DNA of 64,000 nucleotides from Streptococcus pyogenes (GCF_002055535.1 NZ_LN831034.1:124001-188000), one strand, 5' to 3'; positions 20,912 through 30,424 are shown, counted from the stretch's first letter. Translations and numbers: made by a program. The notes: generated by a model from the sequence alone, not told the origin.

Positions 20912-21790
20912 TTAGTCTTTTTGGTGATGCGTTGTTCGTCTTTGAGTAGCACCTTGCATGATTCGAAGGCTAATATCAAAATCTTTAAGATCACTTTCAT
21001 TGAGTCGACGAAGGGTTTCGTCAAGATCTTCATCAAATTGTTGGATAGCTTGTTTGGCTTGTTCTAAACGAGCAGCAGCGTTATAGTAATTTTTAGGCTC
21101 TTCTTTGATTTTTAAGTAGCCTGTTAAGATATCCTCAAACCTCCTCATGTTAGCATCATGCAGCGCAAGCAATTCTTCTTGATTGTCGGCTCCTTGGATT
21201 TTAGCAAGGATAGCTTGATGATCTGTCTGAATATTATCATAATACGGTTTGAGCTCAGGTGCTTTGTTAATAAGATTAGGAGATGGGGTTTTCAAAGGCT
21301 GAGGGTTAAGAGTTGTGGCAATCTGCAGTGTTTCGAGTTGAAGGGTAATATCACTTTCAACGTCATTGGCTTTTTTGGTGATACGACGATAAATTTGGGG
21401 ATCTAACTGGTCTTTTAACGTAATAGCTTTTGCTTTGATGTCACTAAGTTGTGGTAATAATTGCTGAGCTAGTACGTTATATTGGAAGTCATCATGGTCT
21501 GCCAGATAAGTGTCTAACAGCCGAACTTTACGATCAGCTAGCTGAATTTTTGCTTTTAGATCTTCTAATTGTTTGGCAATCTTGGCCTTTGCTAGCCGCT
21601 TTTGATGAGATCTAACACGAAAAATAGCATAACCTGTACCACCAATGGCTATGGCAGGCAAAATGTCTAGAAGTGACTCAGTAAAAGAAGAGCCACCTAT
21701 AAAGCTTGAAATCATAAAAAAAGCAATGATTAGCCAAATCCAGTTTAGTGATTTCTTTTTTGTGCTCGTGCGGTCATACTTTCTAATCAT
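20912..21790 (-). CDS. XpaC-like membrane-anchored protein
   Basis: A 292-residue protein with two hydrophobic spans near the N-terminus (SLNWIWLIIAFFMISSFIGG and SLLDILPAIAIGGTGYAIF) followed by a long helical cytoplasmic region. This matches the XpaC/YceG-adjacent family often annotated as 5-bromo-4-chloroindolyl phosphate hydrolysis protein. That phenotype-based name says little about activity; no hydrolase motif is visible. Co-transcribed with the TelA-like gene, suggesting a membrane-tethered partner. Confidence 0.75.
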   Translation of the reverse strand: MIRKYDRTSTKKKSLNWIWLIIAFFMISSFIGGSSFTESLLDILPAIAIGGTGYAIFRVRSHQKRLAKAKIAKQLEDLKAKIQLADRKVRLLDTYLADHDDFQYNVLAQQLLPQLSDIKAKAITLKDQLDPQIYRRITKKANDVESDITLQLETLQIATTLNPQPLKTPSPNLINKAPELKPYYDNIQTDHQAILAKIQGADNQEELLALHDANMRRFEDILTGYLKIKEEPKNYYNAAARLEQAKQAIQQFDEDLDETLRRLNESDLKDFDISLRIMQGATQRRTTHHQKD

Positions 21791-22049
21791 GTGATATTTC
21801 CTCGATATGTTTTTACTGGCTATCTCATAGAGGTAACTTACTATTATTTTACCTTAAAACCGCTATTTCTGAAAGAAAAGAGCTAATGTTTTAAGAGAAT
21901 CGTTTAACCCTGCTAAAGCTTAGGAGAAACGAGGTTAAAAGCTTTTCTCTTATAATGTTCGTTTTTTTAGGATTGTTTACCATGGTTAAAAAAAGAGTTT
22001 CTCTTTTTCCTTAATAATGCTAAGAAATCTAGCAGAAAAAATCATTTTT

Positions 22050-22058
22050 TGCTATAAT
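22050..22058 (+). promoter_or_regulatory. Extended -10 promoter of purA
   Basis: TGCTATAAT at 22050-22058 is a consensus extended -10; no good -35 is seen. Transcription would start near 22064, right at the beginning of the structured leader. Confidence 0.6.
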
Positions 22059-22062
22059 AAGT

Positions 22063-22137
22063 TGTAAGATATATGCTAGCAGGTGAGATTCCTGCCTGTT
22101 TTCTTTAAATATCAAGAGCTACATTGCTGATCTTACA
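22063..22137 (+). ncRNA. Candidate structured leader RNA upstream of purA
   Basis: TGTAAGAT (22063-22070) pairs perfectly with ATCTTACA (22130-22137). It encloses two smaller hairpins, GCAGG/CCTGC (22079-22095) and AGC/GCT (22117-22128). This gives a three-way-junction-like fold at the very 5' end of the predicted purA transcript. It does not match any riboswitch class I can recall. No clear terminator or ribosome-site sequestration follows, so regulatory function is inference only. Confidence 0.3.
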
Positions 22138-22218
22138 GATCTGACCTTCTTTTTGGTTTTTAAGCAGTGGTTAGCTTGCCTATGATTTTTATTGAGAATA
22201 AGTGTTTCAGAAAGTTAG

Positions 22219-23520
<1,302 letters not shown>

Positions 23521-23537
23521 GGTGTCTAGTATGACAA

Positions 23538-23566
23538 AGAGTTGGATAGCGTTTCCAGCTCTTTTT
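23538..23566 (+). terminator. Terminator after purA
   Basis: AGAGTTGG pairs with CCAGCTCT (one wobble) followed by a T run, 18 bases after the purA stop. Confidence 0.65.
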
Positions 23567-23628
23567 ACCGTTTGTTGGATTGTATAGTTAGTCATGCTAT
23601 TACTAGTTGCTTGAGTTTTGTCGTTGTC

Positions 23629-23662
23629 TTATCTCCTTAAGAGGTGATTTTTAAGGAGATAA
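23629..23662. terminator. Second hairpin in the purA-lipoprotein interval
   Basis: A perfect 12-bp stem (TTATCTCCTTAA / TTAAGGAGATAA) with a 10-base loop and only a weak T tract (TGGGTTTT). The rest of the 326-base interval (23521-23846) shows no gene and no clear promoter. Confidence 0.45.
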
Positions 23663-23846
23663 TGGGTTTTACCAGTTGATCTCACTTTCTCGTTCGGTCA
23701 TTTTGGTGAAAAAGAGATTTTTCAGCAAAAATAGTAGGATAAAACTGATTTTTTTGATATACTAAACTTTTCGTTCTAGAGCATAAGTAGAACGTTAACA
23801 ATGACACATCACTTTAGGATTAAACATTTAGGAGGTTCATTTTCAC

Positions 23847-24890
23847 ATGAACAAAAAAGTAATGTCACTTGGTCTTGTTTCGACTGCCCTATTCACATTA
23901 GGAGGCTGTACCAATAACTCCGCTAAACAAACAACTGACAATTCATTAAAAATCGCTATGATTACTAATCAGACGGGTATTGATGACAAGTCATTTAACC
24001 AGTCAGCCTGGGAAGGCTTACAAGCTTGGGGAAAAGAAAATAAACTTGAAAAAGGAAAAGGCTATGATTATTTCCAATCAGCCAATGAATCAGAGTTTAC
24101 CACAAACCTTGAGTCAGCAGTAACCAATGGTTATAATCTTGTTTTTGGGATTGGATTTCCATTACATGACGCTGTAGAAAAAGTAGCCGCAAACAATCCT
24201 GACAACCATTTTGCAATTGTGGATGATGTGATTAAAGGTCAAAAAAATGTTGCAAGTATCACCTTTTCAGACCATGAAGCGGCATACCTAGCCGGTGTTG
24301 CAGCAGCTAAAACGACAAAAACCAAGCAAGTTGGTTTTGTAGGTGGTATGGAAGGAGATGTTGTCAAGCGCTTTGAAAAAGGTTTTGAAGCTGGTGTGAA
24401 ATCAGTAGATGATACCATCAAAGTAAGAGTTGCTTATGCAGGCTCTTTTGCAGATGCTGCCAAAGGCAAGACGATTGCAGCTGCTCAATACGCTGAAGGC
24501 GCAGATGTTATTTATCATGCAGCAGGAGGCACAGGGGCGGGTGTCTTTAGCGAAGCTAAGTCTATCAACGAAAAACGTAAAGAAGAAGATAAGGTTTGGG
24601 TTATTGGTGTTGACCGTGACCAAAGTGAAGATGGAAAATACACTACAAAAGATGGCAAGTCAGCTAATTTTGTTTTGACCTCAAGTATCAAGGAAGTCGG
24701 AAAAGCTTTAGTAAAAGTAGCCGTAAAAACCTCAGAAGACCAATTCCCAGGTGGTCAAATAACCACTTTTGGTTTAAAAGAAGGTGGTGTTAGCCTTACA
24801 ACGGATGCTCTGACACAAGACACTAAAAAAGCTATTGAGGCTGCTAAAAAAGCGATTATCGAAGGAACCATCACAGTTCCTGAAAACTAA
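23847..24890 (+). CDS. BMP-family substrate-binding lipoprotein (nucleoside ABC importer type)
   Basis: A 347-residue lipoprotein: signal peptide with lipobox LGGC (Cys at residue 21) and a mature domain of the basic membrane protein/PnrA family (IAMITNQTGIDDKSFNQSAWEGL, GIGFPLHDAVEKVA, VGFVGGMEGDVVKRFEKGFEAGV, VIYHAAGGTGAGVF, VIGVDRDQSEDG). Relatives bind purine nucleosides for ABC import. The permease and ATPase are not adjacent here, so it is an orphan binding protein or works with a distant transporter. It lies between purA and nusG. Confidence 0.88.
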   Translation: MNKKVMSLGLVSTALFTLGGCTNNSAKQTTDNSLKIAMITNQTGIDDKSFNQSAWEGLQAWGKENKLEKGKGYDYFQSANESEFTTNLESAVTNGYNLVFGIGFPLHDAVEKVAANNPDNHFAIVDDVIKGQKNVASITFSDHEAAYLAGVAAAKTTKTKQVGFVGGMEGDVVKRFEKGFEAGVKSVDDTIKVRVAYAGSFADAAKGKTIAAAQYAEGADVIYHAAGGTGAGVFSEAKSINEKRKEEDKVWVIGVDRDQSEDGKYTTKDGKSANFVLTSSIKEVGKALVKVAVKTSEDQFPGGQITTFGLKEGGVSLTTDALTQDTKKAIEAAKKAIIEGTITVPEN

Positions 24891-24904
24891 AACTGTACAA
24901 TACC

Positions 24905-24939
24905 GTCCAGAGTCGTCACGAACCGACTTTGGACTTTTT
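24905..24939 (+). terminator. Terminator after the BMP lipoprotein
   Basis: GTCCAGAGTCG (24905-24915) pairs with CGACTTTGGAC (24924-24934), one wobble, followed by TTTTT. Confidence 0.85.
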
Positions 24940-24970
24940 AATAAAGGTGTCAAGTAGCTCCACAGATACG

Positions 24971-24999
24971 TTGACAGCAGCCCTGCCTTTTATTATAAT
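24971..24999 (+). promoter_or_regulatory. Full-consensus sigma-A promoter of nusG
   Basis: TTGACA (24971-24976), exactly 17 bp, TATAAT (24994-24999). The start would be near 25006, only about 15 bases before a terminator-like hairpin. Confidence 0.85.
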
Positions 25000-25020
25000 G
25001 AAGGTGATAGAAAACAGCGC

Positions 25021-25044
25021 AAAAGCCAAAAAAAGGGCTTTTTT
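25021..25044 (+). terminator. Leader terminator/attenuator between promoter and nusG
   Basis: AAAAGCC (25021-25027) pairs with GGCTTTT (25036-25042) and runs into six Ts, ending 19 bases before the nusG ATG and overlapping the approach to its ribosome site. It fits an intrinsic terminator in the nusG leader, so most transcripts may stop here unless read-through is allowed. Confidence 0.6.
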
Positions 25045-25062
25045 ATAATGAAAGGAAACATC

Positions 25063-25602
25063 ATGCTAGATTCATTTGATAAGGGCTGGTTCGTCCTCCA
25101 AACTTACTCAGGCTACGAAAACAAAGTAAAAGAAAACCTCTTGCAACGTGCCCAAACCTATAACATGTTGGACAATATTTTGCGCGTCGAAATTCCGACA
25201 CAAACGGTTAACGTTGAAAAAAATGGGCAAACCAAAGAAATCGAAGAAAATCGCTTTCCAGGGTATGTCTTGGTTGAAATGGTCATGACAGATGAAGCTT
25301 GGTTTGTTGTGCGTAACACACCAAACGTTACAGGTTTTGTGGGATCACACGGGAACCGATCAAAACCAACACCACTTCTTGAAGAAGAAATCCGTGCTAT
25401 CTTGTTGTCTATGGGTCAAACCATTGATGTCTTTGATACCAATATCAAAGAAGGCGATGTGGTTCAGATCATAGACGGTGCCTTTATGGGACAAGAAGGC
25501 CGTGTGGTAGAAATCGAAAACAACAAAGTGAAACTGATGCTCAACATGTTTGGCTCTGAAACAGTAGCAGAAGTTGAACTTTATCAAATTGCAGAACTAT
25601 AG
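25063..25602 (+). CDS. nusG: Transcription termination/antitermination factor NusG
   Basis: A 179-residue NusG with the N-terminal NGN domain (GWFVLQTYSGYENKVKENL, FPGYVLVEMVMTDEAWFVVRNTPNVTGFVG) and the C-terminal KOW domain (GDVVQIIDGAFMGQEGRVVEI). It binds RNA polymerase and links it to Rho, NusA or the ribosome. The ATG at 25063 with AAAGGA 7-12 bases upstream is preferred over an in-frame ATG at 25048 that would lie in the terminator T tract. secE, which usually precedes nusG, is not present next to it here. Confidence 0.95.
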   Translation: MLDSFDKGWFVLQTYSGYENKVKENLLQRAQTYNMLDNILRVEIPTQTVNVEKNGQTKEIEENRFPGYVLVEMVMTDEAWFVVRNTPNVTGFVGSHGNRSKPTPLLEEEIRAILLSMGQTIDVFDTNIKEGDVVQIIDGAFMGQEGRVVEIENNKVKLMLNMFGSETVAEVELYQIAEL

Positions 25603-25608
25603 GCTCTC

Positions 25609-25648
25609 AAAGGTTTGATGGTATAAGTATTACCATCAGACCTTTTTT
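25609..25648 (+). terminator. Terminator after nusG
   Basis: AAAGGTTTGATGGTA (25609-25623) pairs with TACCATCAGACCTTT (25631-25645), followed by a T run. Confidence 0.9.
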
Positions 25649-25973
25649 AGTTGGAAGTGAAGCGTGTGTACAAACAAACGGATGACTATTGTTAACATCA
25701 TTGTAATCAGAGATAATTAACAGATCTATTACTGATAACGGTGCTACTATCAAATATTTAACTAGTACTTTTAATCTGGTTTAAATAGAACAGATGTGAA
25801 GGTTCTGTGATAATAAGATGGAAATATCCCCTTGAAACTTGTAACAGTTGGCTACTTGTTTTTTTTGTGTTCATTTTTTTGATAGAAAAGCCTAAAACGA
25901 TGTTAATAAATCGCATTGACAAAAACTATTTGCTAATGTATAGTTTACTTAAAAATAATATAAGGTGGTTTAC
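25649..25973. other. Upstream regulatory region of nga-ifs-slo
   Basis: No gene is supported in these 325 AT-rich bases. This is the stretch in which CovR and other regulators act on the toxin operon in group A streptococci (established knowledge); individual operator sites were not resolved here. Confidence 0.6.
25916..25944 (+). promoter_or_regulatory. nga operon promoter
   Basis: TTGACA (25916-25921), 17-bp spacer, TATAGT (25939-25944). The spacer reads CTATTTGCTAATG near the -10. From memory of published promoter types, T at about -22 and C at about -18 correspond to a low-activity variant rather than the high-activity G/T form; this allele call is moderately sure. Confidence 0.8.
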
Positions 25974-27317
25974 ATGAGAAACAAAAAAGTAACATTAGCT
26001 CATATTGTCGCAAAGACAAGTGTTGCTATTGCTTTGGCTGGAGCAATGGGTAGCAGTTTATTAGCTAATAGCACAACGTACGCTGTTAGTGGCAAAGAAA
26101 ATAAAAAAAGCGATGTCAAATATGAAACGACCAAAGTTATGGAAGCTAACGCAACTTCCTCTAAAGAAGACAATCATGTCATGCACACATTAGACGGCTC
26201 AATGAGTACTGTCTGGGAGGAAAATTCACCTGGTGGTGGTGTTGGTGAAGTACTTTCCTACAAGTTTGCGTCCCCGATGCATATTGGGAGAATTTTAATT
26301 GTTAATGGAGATACATCTAGCAAGGAGAATTACTACAAGAAAAATAGAATTGCAAAGGCTGATGTTAAATACTATAACAGGAATAAATTGGTCCTCTTTC
26401 AAAAAATTGAATTAGGCGACACCTACACTAAAAAACCGCATCACATTGAGATTGATAAAAAATTAGATGTTGATCGTATTGATATTGAGGTAACAGAGGT
26501 CCATCAGGGACAAAACAAGGATATTTTAGCCTTGTCAGAGGTCACTTTTGGCAATATAGAACGCGATATTTTTGAAAAAAAGTTTAAAGAAATTAAAGAT
26601 AAATGGGTAACAGATAAACAAGCAGATGAGTTTATTGAAACTGCCGACAAGTATGCTGATAAAGCTGTTCAGATGTCTGCTGTTGCGTCACGTGCTGAGT
26701 ATTACCGGATGTACGTTAGCCGCAAATACCACTACAAAAAAGAGTTTGTTGAAAAACTAAAACAAGTCTACAAAGAAAGCGGAGCTTCCCACGTTACAAG
26801 CAAAAAAGATGTGATGTTAGCTTTTGACGATGCTAAAAAAAAGTCAACGATTGGTCGACAAGAAAACGGTCTTTTTGTGACAAGTTTTGCTGAGGATATG
26901 GCTTTGCTCTTTACTGATCAAGGTAAGTTAAAATCAGCTGACCAAATTGAAAATATAAAAGATGTCGATAGCGGAAAATATAGCGATGGGGTTTATCAAT
27001 ATGAGTACGATTCTGAACTAACAAAAAACATTGATAAGCTAGGCTATATCCGAACAGCTAGCGGAGATACTCCTGGAGCAAATTCGCTCAACGTTCCTGG
27101 TTGCCAAACGTGGTCAGGAAAACACATTGAAAATTCAGAAAGTGAATTAATTTTCCCATCGATTAGTGTTAAAGATCTAAAATCTAAAGCTGTCTTAGCA
27201 GAGATTGATGCCAAAGGCTATTTTGAAATTATTGATCCTACCATCATTGCTCCAAATGGTGACCATAAAAAAGTAACTGGTCGCTTCAAAATTAAGAAAA
27301 TGCAAGATAGGAAGTAA
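25974..27317 (+). CDS. nga: NAD-glycohydrolase toxin (SPN/NADase), inactive Asp330 allele
   Basis: A 447-residue secreted NADase: signal peptide to about residue 37, an N-terminal translocation domain, and the C-terminal glycohydrolase domain with catalytic Glu391 (SESELIF). It is delivered into host cells with the help of streptolysin O and depletes NAD+. The ATG at 25974 has AAGGTGG upstream; an in-frame GTG at 25965 is less likely. Residue 330 is Asp (QIENIKD then VDSGKYSD), whereas active enzymes have Gly; published work ties G330D to loss of NADase activity. Residues 288-290 read KKK, where I recall Arg at 289 in active forms. The antitoxin gene directly downstream is broken, as expected if the toxin is harmless. 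Confidence 0.95.
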   Translation: MRNKKVTLAHIVAKTSVAIALAGAMGSSLLANSTTYAVSGKENKKSDVKYETTKVMEANATSSKEDNHVMHTLDGSMSTVWEENSPGGGVGEVLSYKFASPMHIGRILIVNGDTSSKENYYKKNRIAKADVKYYNRNKLVLFQKIELGDTYTKKPHHIEIDKKLDVDRIDIEVTEVHQGQNKDILALSEVTFGNIERDIFEKKFKEIKDKWVTDKQADEFIETADKYADKAVQMSAVASRAEYYRMYVSRKYHYKKEFVEKLKQVYKESGASHVTSKKDVMLAFDDAKKKSTIGRQENGLFVTSFAEDMALLFTDQGKLKSADQIENIKDVDSGKYSDGVYQYEYDSELTKNIDKLGYIRTASGDTPGANSLNVPGCQTWSGKHIENSESELIFPSISVKDLKSKAVLAEIDAKGYFEIIDPTIIAPNGDHKKVTGRFKIKKMQDRK

Positions 27318-27321
27318 CAAT

Positions 27322-27807
27322 ATGTATAAGGTGCCAAAGGGTTTAGAACATTACCAAAAAATGTTTCAAAAAGAAGTAACTGTTAATGATTAAAAAAAAT
27401 ACTTGATAGGTAGTGACAAAGAGTATCGTATCACTAGAAGAGACTCTTATATGGAAGATATTTCTGATCCAGAAGTTATTTTAGAGTATGGGGTTTACCC
27501 TGCTTTCATAAAAGGCTATACCCAATTGAAAGCTAACATCGAAGAAGCATTATTAGAAATGTCAAATAGCGGTCAAGCATTAGACATTTACCAAGCAGTT
27601 CAAACCCTAAACGCTGAAAACATGTTATTAAATTATTACGAAAGCTTGCCATTTTATTTAAACCGTCAAAGCATACTAGCTAATATGACCAAAGCGTTAA
27701 AAGATGCGCATATTAGAGAGGCTATGGCACATTACAAATTAGGAGAATTTGCTCACTATCAAGATACTATGCTTGATATGGTCGAAAGAACAATAAAAAC
27801 ATTTTAG
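27322..27807 (+). pseudogene. ifs: NADase immunity factor IFS, premature stop at codon 24
   Basis: From the ATG at 27322 the frame reads MYKVPKGLEHYQKMF and reaches TAA at 27391-27393, codon 24, where the family has Leu (TTA). The frame then stays open for the rest of the 161-codon gene (KKYLIGSDKEYRITRRD to the end at 27807). IFS normally binds and blocks NADase in the producer's cytoplasm. A T-to-A change is enough to explain the stop. A restart at 27403 (TTG) would lack the N-terminus. Four bases separate it from nga. Confidence 0.93.
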
Positions 27808-27830
27808 AATGATAAAAAGGTATGAAGGAC

Positions 27831-29545
27831 ATGTCTAATAAAAAAACATTTAAAAAATACAGTCGCGTCGCTGGGCTACTGACGGCAGCTCTTATCATTG
27901 GTAACCTTGTTACTGCTAATGCTGAATCGAACAAACAAAACACTGCTAGTACAGAAACCACAACGACAAATGAGCAACCAAAGCCAGAAAGTAGTGAGCT
28001 AACTACTGAAAAAGCAGGTCAGAAAACGGATGATATGCTTAACTCTAATGATATGATTAAGCTTGCTCCCAAAGAAATGCCACTAGAATCTGCAGAAAAA
28101 GAAGAAAAAAAGTCAGAAGACAAAAAAAGAGCGAAGAAGATCACACTGAAGAAATCAATGACAAGATTTATTCACTAAATTATAATGAGCTTGAAGTACT
28201 TGCTAAAAATGGTGAAACCATTGAAAATTTTGTTCCTAAAGAAGGCGTTAAGAAAGCTGATAAATTTATTGTCATTGAAAGAAAGAAAAAAAATATCAAC
28301 ACTACACCAGTCGATATTTCCATTATTGACTCTGTCACTGATAGGACCTATCCAGCAGCCCTTCAGCTGGCTAATAAAGGTTTTACCGAAAACAAACCAG
28401 ACGCGGTAGTCACCAAGCGAAACCCACAAAAAATCCATATTGATTTACCAGGTATGGGAGACAAAGCAACGGTTGAGGTCAATGACCCTACCTATGCCAA
28501 TGTTTCAACAGCTATTGATAATCTTGTTAACCAATGGCATGATAATTATTCTGGTGGTAATACGCTTCCTGCCAGAACACAATATACTGAATCAATGGTA
28601 TATTCTAAGTCACAGATTGAAGCAGCTCTAAATGTTAATAGCAAAATCTTAGATGGTACTTTAGGCATTGATTTCAAGTCGATTTCAAAAGGTGAAAAGA
28701 AGGTGATGATTGCAGCATACAAGCAAATTTTTTACACCGTATCAGCAAACCTTCCTAATAATCCTGCGGATGTGTTTGATAAATCGGTGACCTTTAAAGA
28801 GTTGCAACGAAAAGGTGTCAGCAATGAAGCTCCGCCACTCTTTGTGAGTAACGTAGCCTATGGTCGAACTGTTTTTGTCAAACTAGAAACAAGTTCTAAA
28901 AGTAATGATGTTGAAGCGGCCTTTAGTGCAGCTCTAAAAGGAACAGATGTTAAAACTAATGGAAAATATTCTGATATCTTAGAAAATAGCTCATTTACAG
29001 CTGTCGTTTTAGGAGGAGATGCTGCAGAGCACAATAAGGTAGTCACAAAAGACTTTGATGTTATTAGAAACGTTATCAAAGACAATGCTACCTTCAGTAG
29101 AAAAAACCCAGCTTATCCTATTTCATACACCAGTGTTTTCCTTAAAAATAATAAAATTGCGGGTGTCAATAACAGAACTGAATACGTTGAAACAACATCT
29201 ACCGAGTACACTAGTGGAAAAATTAACCTGTCTCATCAAGGCGCGTATGTTGCTCAATATGAAATCCTTTGGGATGAAATCAATTATGATGACAAAGGAA
29301 AAGAAGTGATTACAAAACGACGTTGGGACAACAACTGGTATAGTAAGACATCACCATTTAGCACAGTTATCCCACTAGGAGCTAATTCACGAAATATCCG
29401 TATCATGGCTAGAGAGTGCACTGGCTTAGCTTGGGAATGGTGGCGAAAAGTGATCGACGAAAGAGATGTGAAACTGTCTAAAGAAATCAATGTCAATATC
29501 TCAGGATCAACCTTGAGCCCATATGGTTCGATTACTTATAAGTAG
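27831..29545 (+). pseudogene. slo: Streptolysin O, frameshifted in a poly-A run
   Basis: The gene starts [15 protein letters not shown] with a signal peptide and an N-terminal Ser/Thr/Lys-rich extension. At 28122-28128 seven As follow GAC, and the frame goes off into a stop at 28176-28178. With eight As the protein continues [13 protein letters not shown] and the whole gene would be exactly 571 codons plus stop, the known SLO length; the actual span is one base short (1715 nt). The downstream frame to 29545 keeps the cholesterol-dependent cytolysin domains and the undecapeptide [11 protein letters not shown]. As given, only a roughly 115-residue N-terminal piece is secreted and no pore is formed. 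Homopolymer error or slippage is the main alternative. Confidence 0.93.
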
Positions 29546-29552
29546 GACTGGT

Positions 29553-29589
29553 TCAAGAGATAAGCACCTTGATGCTGCTTATCTCTTGA
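29553..29589 (+). terminator. Hairpin after slo
   Basis: TCAAGAGATAAGCA pairs perfectly with TGCTTATCTCTTGA over a 9-base loop, 8 bases past the slo stop. It lacks a T tract, so it may protect the 3' end rather than terminate. Confidence 0.5.
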
Positions 29590-29620
29590 GGCCTTGTGCC
29601 CACTCCTCTCACAAATACAG

Positions 29621-29663
29621 AAAAAAGCTTGTCTATGAGATACCTTCATAGACAAGCTTTTTT
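29621..29663 (+). terminator. Strong terminator after slo
   Basis: A perfect 18-bp stem (AAAAAAGCTTGTCTATGA / TCATAGACAAGCTTTTTT) with a 7-base loop, ending in Ts. Confidence 0.9.
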
Positions 29664-29794
29664 GATATACTAATCAAAAAATTATTCTTTTCTCACATCG
29701 TGACCTTGAAGCTAAGCTGCTTCTAATCTATAATACTAACAAACTGCTTTTTAACAAGCAAAGCATAACATAAAAGGGAGAGATAACTACTATC

Positions 29795-30223
29795 ATGAAA
29801 CAACAATCTTACCAGCCTCTACGCTTCGTCTACCTCTTGGTGGCTCTATTTGCTGCTCTGTTGCTTATAGCAAGACCTGTTATGGCAGATGAGGGAACAA
29901 ATAGTGCTGATGCGGCGTATTATAAAGGGCAAAGTGCTGGAGAAGAAGCAGGGAAAAAAGCTGGAAAAGAAGCTACTTGGACTGATTTGACCCCAACTGT
30001 CCCAACTAATCCAGAAACACCTAGTGACATCGGAGAGACTACTAATAAACAGCTCTATAAAGAAGGGTATAAAGATGGGTACAAAGAGGGTTATAATGAA
30101 GGCTGGAAATCTCAGTATCCCGTTTTGACTCCGGTCAAGGTTATATGGGATTTGATCTCTTATTGGCTACAGCGATTATTCCCCAATAATCAGTCAAGTA
30201 CCGCAGCACAAAGCATGTCATAA
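29795..30223 (+). CDS. Small secreted protein with Tyr-Lys-Glu-Gly repeats
   Basis: The 142-residue product has an N-terminal signal sequence (core FVYLLVALFAALLLIA, likely cleavage after VMA near 31), then alanine/lysine-rich AGEEAGKKAGKEA, a Pro/Thr linker, and tandem YKEGYKDGYKEGYNEGW repeats. The C-terminus has an amphipathic stretch (VKVIWDLISYWLQRLF) that could touch membranes. No wall-anchoring motif. It lies just after slo but behind a strong terminator. Function not recognised; the repeats resemble low-complexity G-Y motifs seen in secreted streptococcal proteins. Confidence 0.7.
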   Translation: MKQQSYQPLRFVYLLVALFAALLLIARPVMADEGTNSADAAYYKGQSAGEEAGKKAGKEATWTDLTPTVPTNPETPSDIGETTNKQLYKEGYKDGYKEGYNEGWKSQYPVLTPVKVIWDLISYWLQRLFPNNQSSTAAQSMS

Positions 30224-30234
30224 AAAAATGAATT

Positions 30235-30276
30235 AAAAACAGCCTTTAACTGCTAATGTGAAAGGCTGTTTTTTTA
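30235..30276 (+). terminator. Terminator after the repeat protein
   Basis: AAAAACAGCCTTT (30235-30247) pairs perfectly with AAAGGCTGTTTTT (30261-30273), followed by Ts. Confidence 0.88.
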
Positions 30277-30333
30277 GGATATGGGAATGAAAAATAAAAA
30301 AAGAGTTTGTGAAAGAGTCTCTCGGCCACACAA

Positions 30334-30363
30334 AAAAGCAATAGCTTTGACGCCATTGCTTTT
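30334..30363. terminator. Hairpin downstream of the first small secreted peptide gene
   Basis: AAAAGCAAT (30334-30342) pairs with ATTGCTTTT (30355-30363). A/T tracts on both sides let it act for the minus-strand gene at 30425-30625. Confidence 0.6.
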
Positions 30364-30424
30364 CTAGCATAATCAAGAGACTACTGTCTCAGACTATGTT
30401 GATTTTACTTAAAGCTGTTTGAAA

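Noticed and set aside
23629..23662. A riboswitch before the BMP lipoprotein
   Set aside because: Only one simple perfect hairpin is present, with no junction or conserved core.
27403..27807. A complete shorter ifs gene starting at 27403
   Set aside because: It only begins after the nonsense codon at a TTG and lacks the conserved N-terminus and a ribosome site.
28454..29545. A separate 363-residue gene in the slo region
   Set aside because: It is the downstream frame of the frameshifted slo, without signal peptide or a proper start.
30064..30110. A CRISPR-like or satellite repeat in the secreted protein gene
   Set aside because: The DNA repetition is short, imperfect and explained by the in-frame YKEGY peptide repeats; there are no spacers.
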